A stretch of 64,000 nt of DNA from JAWKTT01 sp041398965 (GTDB lineage: Bacteria; Planctomycetota; Planctomycetia; Planctomycetales; Planctomycetaceae). Where the stretch lies: NCBI GenBank assembly GCA_041398965.1, contig JAWKTT010000009.1:1-64000 (forward strand). The letters run 5' to 3'. The position numbers and the translations under genes are program-made. Each line of letters opens with the position of its first letter. Positions within the stretch are counted from its first letter, which is position 1. Below the pieces are notes generated by a model that was given only the letters and a program-made list of their open reading frames with translations, was not told where the DNA came from and did no database searches. Positions 9,218 through 17,662 of this stretch are shown here, piece after piece.

Positions 9218-9230
9218 CAATTAGTTAGCC
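9212..9230 (+). repeat. Collapsed attC remnant between cassettes B and C
   Basis: AGTTAAC (9212-9218) and GTTAGCC (9224-9230) lie only five bases apart, overlapping the stop of the cassette B gene. GTTAGCC is the exact complement of the R'' box GGCTAA(C) that ends cassette C at 10507, so it is a genuine cassette start. The palindromic middle expected in attC is missing, which suggests deletion of the hairpin. Confidence 0.5.
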
Positions 9231-9259
9231 GAAGCCTACCATCATACTGGACGCGTACG

Positions 9260-10540
9260 ATGTCCCACTCTCCAGAACACAACGCGCTGAGGCGCGGGAA
9301 GGACTATTGGAATCGGTGGATCGAAGATTTTGACGACTTCTATGGCCTCTCGTTCGACGATGCGCGACTCTGTGGTCGTAACCTCGCCGGTTACAATCTA
9401 CGACTCGCCGACATACGGTGGGCTCATCTGCGCAAAACCGATTTATCGGGGGCAGACCTTACTGAGGCACGTCTCTGGGGATCTCGCTTCGACAACGCTA
9501 AGCTGATTGGAACTGACCTCTCATCAGCAGATGCAAGTTCCGCAGTCTTTCGATCCGCCAACATGCAAAAGGCAAACCTGTCTTACGCTGATTTAACAGA
9601 CGCAGACTTGCGAAATGTCTCGCTGGTAGACGCAGATCTGACGATGGCGATTTTGCGAAATACTGATCTAACGAACGCAGACCTGTCAAACGCCCGCCTC
9701 GTTGGAGCCGTTCTTGAGGATGCCGACGTCAAGAATGCCACCTTTACTGGAGCGGAATTGTCTACACCCGACAACGAGGATCCACAATTAGGGCAATTCT
9801 TGGAACTTGCCGCATGCAAGAACCTTGCGACCGCCACATTCTCGGACCCATGTTTTGTCCCTGCATACCTGAGCGACGCATTTGAATATGCACATCGCCC
9901 TGATCTCAAAGTTGCCGAACAGTGTCCGACATTTTTCACCAGCGCCCTGAACAAGATAAAGGCTCTCCGTCCTGTCCTTCCCGATCGGCAGCCGCCATCT
10001 GACATTGTTGATGTCGTCCGCCTTATTACAACAGAGTTGCTTGCCTATCTGAAGAAGCACCCCAAGGCGATGTACGACATACGCCCTCGGCAATTCGAAG
10101 AGTTGATCGCGGAAATTCTACTGAGTTTTGGCTGGACGGTCGAACTGACCCCAGAAACACGTGACGGTGGATACGACCTCTTTGCTGTCTGCAAAGACAT
10201 TTCGGGAATCGAGTCGAAATGGATTATTGAATGCAAAAAGTACGCTGCTCGCCGAACCGTTGGAGTCGATGTGGTGAGGTCGCTCTACGGTGTGAAGCAA
10301 ATGCAGCAAGGGGCTAACGCACTTCTAGCGACAACATCGTTCTTTTCCAGCGAGGCTGTAAAGTATAAGGCGTCACGCTACGATCTTGAGTTGCGGGATT
10401 ACACCGGCGTGCTTGAGTGGGTCGACAGTTATCAGGCCAATGCAACTGGCAACGTACTCGTTCCAAACAAGTCTCTTGTTTTACCAAGTCATCTCGAAGC
10501 ACAATCGGCTAAATCGGGTAAGGGTCATCCTTGCGGATGA
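9260..10540 (+). CDS. Cassette C gene: pentapeptide-repeat / Mrr-like restriction endonuclease fusion
   Basis: 426 residues. Residues about 37-167 are pentapeptide repeats (units such as ADLTD, TDLSG, ANLSY), expected to form a right-handed beta-helix. Residues about 278-390 form an Mrr/PD-(D/E)xK nuclease domain: FEELIAEILLSFGW, GGYDL (Asp306), IIECKKY (Glu324, Lys326) and VRSLYGVKQ. Such domains cleave DNA, often modified DNA, so a defence role is plausible. The last residues (about SGKGHPCG) are encoded by the 3' end of a group II intron inserted at 10513, so the native C-terminus has been replaced. An uninterrupted attC would have supplied the original ending. Confidence 0.82.
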   Translation: MSHSPEHNALRRGKDYWNRWIEDFDDFYGLSFDDARLCGRNLAGYNLRLADIRWAHLRKTDLSGADLTEARLWGSRFDNAKLIGTDLSSADASSAVFRSANMQKANLSYADLTDADLRNVSLVDADLTMAILRNTDLTNADLSNARLVGAVLEDADVKNATFTGAELSTPDNEDPQLGQFLELAACKNLATATFSDPCFVPAYLSDAFEYAHRPDLKVAEQCPTFFTSALNKIKALRPVLPDRQPPSDIVDVVRLITTELLAYLKKHPKAMYDIRPRQFEELIAEILLSFGWTVELTPETRDGGYDLFAVCKDISGIESKWIIECKKYAARRTVGVDVVRSLYGVKQMQQGANALLATTSFFSSEAVKYKASRYDLELRDYTGVLEWVDSYQANATGNVLVPNKSLVLPSHLEAQSAKSGKGHPCG

Positions 10541-10920
10541 CCCTCCCCACACCACCGGACATGGGGGGCCGTCAGTGTGCTTTCTTTGGGGGCGGTTCAA
10601 CGAAGGTGAGCAAGCTTCGCCCACAGGGTCTTCATGCTGAGTAGTCCTTGTTCGGTGAGCCATGCATTCGTCAGCCCCACGCCGCTGGCAATGGTTTTGG
10701 ACATGTGCCAGTAGCTTTTGCGGCTGCGTGCATGGCGGATTGCCTGACGTCGCGGCACGCCTAATCGGATGAGCATTTCGCGTCGGCGTTTGGGCCGACG
10801 CCACTGTTTCCAGTAGCACATCCGAATTCGACGCCGTATCCACTGGTCGAGTTTGTCGAACAGCTTCAACTGCGACGCCAGACCGAAGTAGCCCATCCAG
10901 CCGCGAACGTAACTTCGCAG
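10513..10920 (-). mobile_element. Group IIC-attC-type intron remnant a (3' part)
   Basis: Minus strand: the coding end of a maturase, then a DV/DVI-like segment with CCGCACGTCCGG-type sequence, ending CCTTACCCGAT at 10513. The 3' exon TTAGCC is the complement of the cassette R'' GGCTAA. The same 3' segment recurs at 31889, 34190, 36419 and 38478. The 5' part of the intron and the right half of the attC are gone; sequence changes abruptly at 10920/10921, where the flanking 20-bp repeat begins. Confidence 0.82.
10597..10920 (-). pseudogene. Group II intron reverse transcriptase/maturase, C-terminal fragment
   Basis: About 107 residues corresponding to the end of a group II intron-encoded protein: LRSYVRGWMGYFGLA, then FDKLDQWIRRRIRMCYWKQW, the typical maturase/thumb C-terminus, ending LWAKLAHLR. 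The RT domains (including the YADD box) are absent. The open frame runs to 10932 by borrowing unrelated sequence. It cannot encode a functional maturase. Confidence 0.85.
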
Positions 10921-10940
10921 GCTGGGTGGCATTGTTGGCT
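10921..10940 (+). repeat. 20-bp repeat flanking cassette island 1 (right copy)
   Basis: GCTGGGTGGCATTGTTGGCT, 19 of 20 identical to 7648-7667. It starts exactly where the intron remnant is broken off, marking a recombination junction. The following stretch up to 11173 holds no recognisable gene. Confidence 0.55.
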
Positions 10941-11173
10941 ATTGGGGATTGTGGGCATTCGGGAAGGGACGTCGTGGTTGATGCGTGAACTGATGGATGT
11001 CGGGGATGCGGGCGGGGAGATTGGCGAATTTGACGGCAGGATGGCGTCAGCAGGGGGTGCTGCGTTGAAGAAGGAGCACCGCTGCGCTAGGATATTGGTG
11101 TCGCGGGGATCAGGGAGCAGTTCGACTCTTCCCTCCCGAGGCCGCAGGGGATCGACGCGATTGAGTCACGAGA

Positions 11174-12619
11174 TTGACAGGTCCACAAACCAGAGACGCG
11201 AGCATCTTGAATCGAGTTCACCACTCCCTGACGTGGGACGGATGGATTTGGTCGTTGGTCGCGGTCTGCCTGCTGTCGGCCCAGGTCGTTGCTCAACCTG
11301 CCCCGACTGGAACTCCGCAGCCGATTCCTGAAGCCAAAGACCCCGCCTCGACTGAGACGCCTCCAGCGACTGATCCAACACCTTCGGGGGAAACACCTCT
11401 CGGCACGACTGGTACGGGAGATGCGCCAAAGCCAGAGACGCCCGTTACGGGAAACCAAACGACCGACACCCCCTCGACGACACCGCCAACTCCTGCGACC
11501 GTGCCTGAAGTTGTCCCCCCGGCCCCAAAGGTCAACTTACTCGCCAGCGGCAAGCTTGCGGACGAAGACTGGGTCTTCTTCTCCAGCAAGAAGGAGTCTC
11601 CCCCCTCGGAGACATGGAATGTGATCCAAGCCGAAGGGAAGCCGGTCTTGGTCTGTAATGGTAAGCCACATGGCTACGTGCGGACGAAGCAGTCCTTCGC
11701 GAACTTCGAGATGGGGCTCGAATGGAAGTATCCTTCTGACGAAAGTGGAAACAGCGGAATTCTCCTGTTCACGACGGGCGAAGAGCACATCTGGCCGACG
11801 GCTATTCAGGTGCAACTGCATCAACCAACGGTTGGCAGCATCTTTGGCAGTGAGGGGGGGAAGGTCGAAACAGAAGTTCGCACGATGAACCACTTCTCGC
11901 GGCCGGTCAATCAGTGGAATGAAATGCACATCGTCAGCCAGCAGGGGATGGTGACCGTCACCATCAACGGCAAGGAGGTCGGAACCGTCAAAGTTCTCAC
12001 TCCGAAAATGGGAACCGTCGGATTGCAGAGTGAAGGTTCGGAGATTCACTTCCGTAACGTCTGGATTCGTAAGCTGTCTGATACAGCGGCCTCTCCGGCG
12101 ACCGGGACAGATCCCGCCGGTTCGACGCCAGCCGCTCCAACAACTCCGGCGACGCCAGCGACGCCTCCTGTCACCCCGCCGTCGACTGGGCCCCCTTCAT
12201 CTTCGACTGGGGCAACACCTTCCGAAGTGTCGAGTCGGTCGCTCCCGCTTCGTCGTATGGGGTTGGTACCGGTCATTCGAAATCGGTCGACAATCGATTG
12301 TTTTGCGCCCACGCTTACGTTCAGCAATTCGTATTTCAACTCGGCAGCGTTCGCCTGCCATCGTTCAGAGTTCGCGAAATTCCCGCTCGGGACTTCCACT
12401 CGCGAGCAAGAGCCAATTTCGGATCTGAATCATCGTCTCATGCGTAAACAGGAGCGTCGCCAAGATGTTGATGCCGACCGAGAATCCTTGGCCATTACTG
12501 ATTGTTTCGCTCCTGAGTTTCGTGCTGCTCATGGTCGTCGCCACCGCGAGACAGACTGCGGCCTCTTATCTTGCGGCGGTGATGTGTCTGGCCATCGGCG
12601 CAGCCGGCTTCGCGATTGA
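11174..12619 (+). CDS. Secreted 3-keto-disaccharide hydrolase-like (DUF1080) protein
   Basis: N-terminal signal segment (WIWSLVAVCLLSAQVVAQ), then a Pro/Thr-rich linker, a DUF1080 concanavalin-like domain (about residues 120-300; WKYPSDESGNSGILLFT is the typical core), then a second Pro/Thr-rich tail. The family binds or cleaves modified glucosides and is abundant in planctomycetes. The start is uncertain: TTG at 11174, with a later TTG possible. The end is odd: the frame runs 155 bases into the next gene, and from about 12230 the +1 frame gives a more protein-like tail stopping near 12449, so a frameshift is possible. Confidence 0.7.
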   Translation: MTGPQTRDASILNRVHHSLTWDGWIWSLVAVCLLSAQVVAQPAPTGTPQPIPEAKDPASTETPPATDPTPSGETPLGTTGTGDAPKPETPVTGNQTTDTPSTTPPTPATVPEVVPPAPKVNLLASGKLADEDWVFFSSKKESPPSETWNVIQAEGKPVLVCNGKPHGYVRTKQSFANFEMGLEWKYPSDESGNSGILLFTTGEEHIWPTAIQVQLHQPTVGSIFGSEGGKVETEVRTMNHFSRPVNQWNEMHIVSQQGMVTVTINGKEVGTVKVLTPKMGTVGLQSEGSEIHFRNVWIRKLSDTAASPATGTDPAGSTPAAPTTPATPATPPVTPPSTGPPSSSTGATPSEVSSRSLPLRRMGLVPVIRNRSTIDCFAPTLTFSNSYFNSAAFACHRSEFAKFPLGTSTREQEPISDLNHRLMRKQERRQDVDADRESLAITDCFAPEFRAAHGRRHRETDCGLLSCGGDVSGHRRSRLRD

Positions 12620-13022
12620 TGCGTGGGTTGTCACCGAACGGGAACAGGTCGAGGCACAGATCATCTCGCTTGTGCGAGACTTCGAGTCGGGGGATCAACA
12701 TCGGACGTTGGCCCACTTTTCCGAACTGGCGATTGTCGAACGGCTCATGGTGGGGGCTGGGATGAATCTGGTCAGCGTGGCCCATCCACTCTCGCTCAAA
12801 GACTTCTCGATCGAACTCTCGCATGAAGATTCGGTCGCCACGACACGGTTTCGGGCGAATGGCGAGGTCTTGGTCAATGGTCGATCGGTGGGACATCAAG
12901 CAACCTTTTGGGAACTCCGCTGGCGAAAGGAAGCGGATGCCTGGAAGGTGATCGCCGTGCAAGAACTCGACCCCATTCGAGGCACTCCCCAAAACCGTGC
13001 CGCCACGTTCACGGCGAAGTAG
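12465..13022 (+). CDS. Membrane protein with NTF2-like C-terminal domain (predicted)
   Basis: 185 residues. Two N-terminal hydrophobic helices (about 10-27 and 33-55) are followed by a soluble domain of about 125 residues whose pattern (LVRDFESGDQHRTLAHFSE ... WELRWRKEADAWKVIAVQEL) resembles SnoaL/NTF2-like folds. A second ATG lies two codons downstream. It overlaps the over-extended frame of the preceding DUF1080 gene. Function unknown. Confidence 0.65.
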   Translation: MLMPTENPWPLLIVSLLSFVLLMVVATARQTAASYLAAVMCLAIGAAGFAIDAWVVTEREQVEAQIISLVRDFESGDQHRTLAHFSELAIVERLMVGAGMNLVSVAHPLSLKDFSIELSHEDSVATTRFRANGEVLVNGRSVGHQATFWELRWRKEADAWKVIAVQELDPIRGTPQNRAATFTAK

Positions 13023-13408
13023 TCGGAAATCCCCCTCTCCACTGTCGACGCTCCGGTCGGAGAGAGGAGTTGCGAGTCGGCTGACGCCTATGCAGTCGTT
13101 GTGCCGAACAGTACTGTCCCTGAATCCGGACTCCGCTTCCTTGCTCGGCAGTCAGGTCGGGCCATCTGTGCCGGTTGTAACCACTGAGGTGCTTGTCCAT
13201 TCTGTCCAAACCACCTGACTCCTCAAGTTTGCTGGTGTGACAGACAAACGGACGGGAATTCGTCTTGCCCGTAGACGGGGGGAGGGATAGAGTTGAGGGG
13301 TTCCTCAGAGAATCTGACGACCGCGCCGAATCTCGAACAGGCTGTTGTGGGTTTGTCGAGGGGCAGTTTTGATGACTGTCGCGGATTGGGAAACAAGACA
13401 GGTGTCCC
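13023..13408. other. Intergenic region, nothing recognised
   Basis: 386 bases between the membrane protein and an ECF sigma factor gene. It is expected to hold the sigma gene's promoter. No gene, repeat or convincing hairpin was seen. Confidence 0.4.
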
Positions 13409-13999
13409 GTGGCGTTTACAGAGATCGACCGTCGACTTTTAAGGCAGTGCCTGGCTCGAGTGCCTGGGGCTTGGGAGTCTTTTGTCGATCGATTTATTGG
13501 CATGTTCATCCATGTCATCAATCACACCGCCCGCTCTCGCAGTGTGCCGCTCGGTCGCGAAGATGTCGACGACCTTTGTTCGGAGGTCTTTGTCACCCTG
13601 CTTGATCGGGACTTTGCTGTTCTGCGGGGTTTTCGGGGCGAGAGTTCGCTGGCAACCTATCTGACCGTTGTCGCCCGACGTGTGGTCGTCCATGCGATCG
13701 TTCGCAAACGACGCTCTGAAGCAATGGGACATGTCGACGCACATCAGGCATCGCTCGATTCAACTGGTGGTCGGAGTCCAGAACTCGACCGCATCGAAGA
13801 TGCCGACGAAGTCCAGGCGATTCTCGGCGAACTTGATTATCCCGAGCGAGACGTCTTTCGGCTGTTTCATCTGGAAGGTCGCAGCTACCGCCAGATTAGT
13901 GCCGAACTCGGTGTTCCGGAAAACTCGATCGGCCCGATGCTCTCGCGATCGCGCGAGAAGTTGCGCCATCAGAAAGAAAAAGTCCGAGCGAGTTCTTAG
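13409..13999 (+). CDS. ECF-type RNA polymerase sigma factor
   Basis: 196 residues from a GTG start (MAFTEIDRRLL). Sigma region 2 is seen in ESFVDRFIGMFIHVINHTA ... EDVDDLCSEVFVTLL, and region 4 in LDYPERDVFRLFHLEGRSYRQISAELGVPENSIG, a helix-turn-helix that contacts the -35 element. No anti-sigma gene is adjacent. The following gene encodes a small secreted protein and may be a target. Confidence 0.88.
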   Translation: MAFTEIDRRLLRQCLARVPGAWESFVDRFIGMFIHVINHTARSRSVPLGREDVDDLCSEVFVTLLDRDFAVLRGFRGESSLATYLTVVARRVVVHAIVRKRRSEAMGHVDAHQASLDSTGGRSPELDRIEDADEVQAILGELDYPERDVFRLFHLEGRSYRQISAELGVPENSIGPMLSRSREKLRHQKEKVRASS

Positions 14000-14098
14000 C
14001 TGCATTGTGTAAGGCGGAGGATCAGATCCTCTCGTCGCTACCTTGCAAGCAAACGCAACGACGTCATGACTGATCGTCGCCCTTCAGGAACGGATTCC

Positions 14099-14608
14099 AT
14101 GATGATGCGAAGCTCTTTGTTGGTGATGGGACTCTGTGGTCTCTTAAGTCTGAACGGCACCATTGTCTTAGGGGAAGACGTTCTCTTCCGAGTGGAAACG
14201 GTCGGTTACGTCGACCAGTTGGCGACCGACCCGTCGCCGCGGGAACAGACGCTGCGTAGCATCGAAGTAGTCGCACGTCCTGATGAGCCATTTCGTAGCG
14301 TTGTGCGTGTCGGTTCTCAAACCATCAAGCTGACCGGCACACTACGACTGACGGAAAAGGGAGAGTACGCCTGCCGGTTTCGCTACTGCTGCCTCACCGA
14401 CACCGGCGAGACAGTGCTCGTCCAAGAGGGCCTCCGCGAACCGGTCATCCGCGTCGATTCCCTAGACACGAGTATGACCCTCCCGGAGAACCGCTCGGTC
14501 ACTCTCGGTGGACTAACGACGGAGCAGCAAAATTCGAGCGAACCGGTCCGATACTCCAAGACTCGACACATCCTGACAATCACCAAGCAAGGGGGGGATG
14601 AAGAATGA
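14099..14608 (+). CDS. Small secreted protein, unknown function
   Basis: About 169 residues from the ATG cluster at 14099-14104. The signal peptide (SSLLVMGLCGLLSLNGTIVLG) is followed by a beta-rich domain with no recognised family. It contains a Cys pair (FRYCCLTDTGE). It lies 100 bases after the ECF sigma gene on the same strand and may be co-transcribed. Confidence 0.6.
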   Translation: MMMRSSLLVMGLCGLLSLNGTIVLGEDVLFRVETVGYVDQLATDPSPREQTLRSIEVVARPDEPFRSVVRVGSQTIKLTGTLRLTEKGEYACRFRYCCLTDTGETVLVQEGLREPVIRVDSLDTSMTLPENRSVTLGGLTTEQQNSSEPVRYSKTRHILTITKQGGDEE

Positions 14609-15170
14609 ACCAATTGCCGCCCGTCGGCATGGTTCCCCGCCGGCATGGTTGCCCGGCGAAAGCTGCGCAGGCACGGCACAGTCCATATTGAGTCATCTAC
14701 AGTACCTCCTGTGCGGTAGTCTCCCAATACCCTTCGACACAGAGATTGCGGAGGTGTAGCCGACGTGAGGCTCCTGCTCCCCGTGAGCAACGTTCCGACT
14801 TCAGACAACTTACTCACGGAAGAGACGGTTGGGATGAAGGGGCAGCGGTGGGCTCTCATGCGGTCGTCTTGCGAAGTGGAGACCTCATGCGGCTTGTGGC
14901 CGCCACCATAGTCGCCTTTCGCTCCGCGAAAGTGGCGCCCCTTTCGTGGAGCAAAAGGGGACAAACATGCCCGCACAGCCCGGAGCTGTTACAGAGTCAG
15001 ACTCTCACCGGAACCCCCTTCAGTGAAGAATCGTGCCGAAAGGTATTGGGTAGTCTCCCTTCTTCCTCAAGATCGACTACAGTAGTCTGACGCTCACCTC
15101 CTGAGCGTGGTGGCCTTACTGTCTGGCCTCTTCCCTTCCGTTTCTGTTCCGCTCGACCGGACCACTTCGC
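14609..15170. other. Intergenic region with REP-like palindrome
   Basis: 562 bases without a supported gene. It contains tandem CGGCATGGTT units near 14626-14651 and the palindromic repeat at 14911-14963. GTATTGGG with flanking AGACTACC/TAGTCTCCC occurs in opposite orientation near 14720 and 15045, hinting at an old inverted-repeat element, but no transposase was seen. Confidence 0.45.
14911..14963. repeat. REP-like palindromic repeat, copy 1
   Basis: GTCGCCTTTCGCTCCGCGAA is followed by an imperfect inverted copy (CTTTCGTGGAGCAAAAGG). The same unit with a perfect inverted partner occurs at 32036-32105. It fits a REP/BIME-type extragenic palindrome. Confidence 0.65.
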
Positions 15171-16019
15171 ATGTCGTCCGATTCTCGACTCTCGCGATCG
15201 GATGACGTGGCCCAAGCCGTGAGGTTTCTACGGTCGCAGACGACGATTCTTCCACAGGTCGGGGTCATCTTGGGGACCGGGCTCGGCGGGGTCGCGGACG
15301 CAATCGACAGGGATATTACGATCCCCTATGCCGACGTTCCGGGGTTCTCTCCGTCGACCGCTGTCGGACATCGCGGGCAACTGGCGATTGGGCATCTGGC
15401 TGGAGTCCCGGTCGCGGTGCTCGAAGGTCGTAGTCATTTCTACGAAGGGATCGGCTGGGACGCGGTGCAGTTTCCGACGCGAGTCCTTGCTGGTCTGGGG
15501 ATCGATCAACTCATCCTGACGAATGCCGTCGGGGGCCTGCGTACCGAGATGTCTGTCGGCGAACTCATGGTGATCGACGACCAAATCGACCTGATGTTCG
15601 CCGCCGGTTCAAGTCTTCCGCCCATCGGTCTTGAGATGAGTCGTGGGCCTCTCGACGCGGGGTCCCATTACGATCGCGAGTTGATCGAGCAGTCGTTGTC
15701 GGTCGCTCGGGAGTTGGGGATATCGCTTCGCCGAGGGACGTACGCTGCGGTGACTGGGCCGAACTACGAGACGCGGGCCGAGTATCGACTACTGCGAAAG
15801 CTCGGGGCCGACATGGTGGGTATGTCGACCCTTCCCGAGTCTCGCGCGGCTCGGTCGTTGGGGATCAGGACCGTGGCGTTCTCGATGGTGACGAACGTCA
15901 GCAACCCCGATGCGATGCTCGAGACGCATGGGGAAGAAGTCGCCCGAGCCGCGGCGGCTGCCGCCCCACGACTCGGACGGCTGATCACCGCTCTGCTTGA
16001 TCCAACGAGACGACGTTGA
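15171..16019 (+). CDS. Purine-nucleoside phosphorylase (inosine/guanosine type)
   Basis: 282 residues, trimeric PNP family: phosphorolysis of inosine/guanosine to base and ribose 1-phosphate in purine salvage. Motifs seen: GVILGTGLGGVADAI (phosphate loop), VLEGRSHFYEG, LILTNAVGGL, TYAAVTGPNYETRAEYRLL and DMVGMSTLPE (purine/ribose pocket), and the specificity Asn in VTNVSNP. Normal length. Its 3' end overlaps a short convergent gene by 35 bases. Confidence 0.95.
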   Translation: MSSDSRLSRSDDVAQAVRFLRSQTTILPQVGVILGTGLGGVADAIDRDITIPYADVPGFSPSTAVGHRGQLAIGHLAGVPVAVLEGRSHFYEGIGWDAVQFPTRVLAGLGIDQLILTNAVGGLRTEMSVGELMVIDDQIDLMFAAGSSLPPIGLEMSRGPLDAGSHYDRELIEQSLSVARELGISLRRGTYAAVTGPNYETRAEYRLLRKLGADMVGMSTLPESRAARSLGIRTVAFSMVTNVSNPDAMLETHGEEVARAAAAAAPRLGRLITALLDPTRRR

Positions 16020-16188
16020 AGGTGGGCCGAATGCCACAGGGTCGTCCGAGTCGACGTCCGATTTCGTCCAACTGTCCCCAGATGGCTTCTTCTCGTTCGT
16101 CCCACTCGCTTCGCCAGGCGGCGAATTGGGCTTCGGATTGATTCAGTTCCGATTGAAAGTCGGTCAGGAGATTTCGGATACGTGACAT
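15985..16188 (-). CDS. Short coiled-coil hypothetical protein
   Basis: 67 residues from the ATG at 16188 (the frame opens at 16260). Almost entirely helical and charged (MSRIRNLLTDFQSELNQSEA...WDEREEAIWGQLDEIGRRL). No family recognised. It converges with and slightly overlaps the purine-nucleoside phosphorylase gene. Real coding is likely from composition but not certain. Confidence 0.5.
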   Translation of the reverse strand: MSRIRNLLTDFQSELNQSEAQFAAWRSEWDEREEAIWGQLDEIGRRLGRPCGIRPTFNVVSLDQAER

Positions 16189-16452
16189 GGCATGTTGAAC
16201 TTTCTGATGACGGTCATGGCTCGAGAACCGGTGAGTCATTGGGTATCCTGAGAGAGGCATTCAAACTGATATCGACCCCCCCTTCCGACATCATGCAACG
16301 CCGGAAAGTGGCCGAGCTAAGGTGTGTTGCTGAGAAGATGTATCGAATAAAAAGGCCACAAAACTTGCCCAAGACAGGCGAAATGGGACTACCACGTCAA
16401 CCAAGTAAACTTTGACGCCCCACGAACCCCTACAGCCCTCACAAAGCGACGA

Positions 16453-17406
16453 TCAGAGGAGCGGGAGGGGGACTTGGTTTAGTGCTTTGAGGGTGGGGGA
16501 GTGGTCGCGGAGGGTGGCGAAGAGGATGGCGGCAATGAGGTCGGCTGTGGTGCCAGGATTGCGGCGATGACCATCGCCACGAAGCCAGCGATCGAAACGA
16601 TCGAACTCGGCCTCACCTTGAGGCGTGTCGGGCCAGCCTTGTTCTAACACCCTTCTCGCCTGACGAGATGCGTCACCCGACACCTTCGCCCCACACTTTC
16701 TCGCAATCAGCGAGTCCCCATGTTCGCTCAGCAGACGGAGTTGCAATCCGATGACCGCTATCTCCCAGTGGTCTTCAGCGGGTCGAGAGTTTGTCGAGCC
16801 GAGGCGTCTCATCCACTCCTGAAACTCCCCACAACCCCAGTCGAGCACGAGGGAGAAGTTGTCAACGTACTGAGCAGCAATGAGATCGCGGTCGGCTGCC
16901 AGTCGCATCATCTCTCGCAAGGTTCCGGTTGGCCCCTGGACGACATCGCCCGACTCAGCCTCCCCAAGTCCGCCGGGGTTGAGTAACCGGATGGCCGCAT
17001 ACACCTCGTGAGCATCTTCCAAGGTCAGCGCATCGAGCACGTGAGGGATTCCGGCGGTTAGTTTTTTGTCCGCGGGGACTGCTGCCAGAGGAGCGAGCAG
17101 CAGGGCAATCCCGAGATTCGTATTGGTCCCAACGGCTCGATGAGTGGCCGAGACTCCACCCCAGACAGCTCGTCCGACTCCAATCTGCCCGGACTTGGCG
17201 AACCACGGAGCCGCGACGGCTGATGACCTCAAAAAGTCCTCGACGTTCAGGTCATCAAACTCCGCTTCGGGATGCACGTTTCCCAATTTGCGAGCGGTCA
17301 CTTCGAGTACACAAGCTCGTGTCAACTGACGGGTCAGCTCGCGGTGGGCGACCTCGATGTCGGTTTCTCGCGACTGCTGAGGGAAGTCTTTGTTGTCCGT
17401 CATCAT
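16453..17406 (-). CDS. CitG/MdcB-like triphosphoribosyl-dephospho-CoA synthase family protein
   Basis: About 317 residues, all-helical CitG fold. Motifs: GVGRAVWGGVSATHRAVGTNTNLGI (phosphate-binding region), DALTLEDAHEVYAAIRLLNPGGLG, and a conserved WGCGEFQEWM. CitG proper makes the citrate-lyase prosthetic group, but no citrate or malonate decarboxylase gene is here. In organisms with tetrahydromethanopterin C1 metabolism, as in many planctomycetes, CitG-like proteins belong to that pathway, a more likely role. The start is an ATG-ATG pair at 17406/17403. Confidence 0.75.
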   Translation of the reverse strand: MMTDNKDFPQQSRETDIEVAHRELTRQLTRACVLEVTARKLGNVHPEAEFDDLNVEDFLRSSAVAAPWFAKSGQIGVGRAVWGGVSATHRAVGTNTNLGIALLLAPLAAVPADKKLTAGIPHVLDALTLEDAHEVYAAIRLLNPGGLGEAESGDVVQGPTGTLREMMRLAADRDLIAAQYVDNFSLVLDWGCGEFQEWMRRLGSTNSRPAEDHWEIAVIGLQLRLLSEHGDSLIARKCGAKVSGDASRQARRVLEQGWPDTPQGEAEFDRFDRWLRGDGHRRNPGTTADLIAAILFATLRDHSPTLKALNQVPLPLL

Positions 17407-17662
17407 CGGTGATCGCAAACAGAACGCACGGACCATGCCCCTCACGAGGCAAGCAACACTCGATACTCAAGAATCCCTTCGCGAGAATCGAGAGTGATCA
17501 TTCTAAGTCGGAACGGCGGCGACGAAAGGGGAGTGGCAACAAAAGGGGCTGTGTTCGCAGAAAGTTTGATCTCGACCTATGATGCCGACGTATCACTCCC
17601 CGGCGTCTCTGTTTGTCGGTGAATCCTCGTGACAGTATTGGAAGCGAAGCTGGAAACCTCTG

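Noticed and set aside
14690..15090. Insertion-sequence remnant suggested by inverted GTATTGGG segments
   Set aside because: Matches are short and no transposase fragment was found between them.
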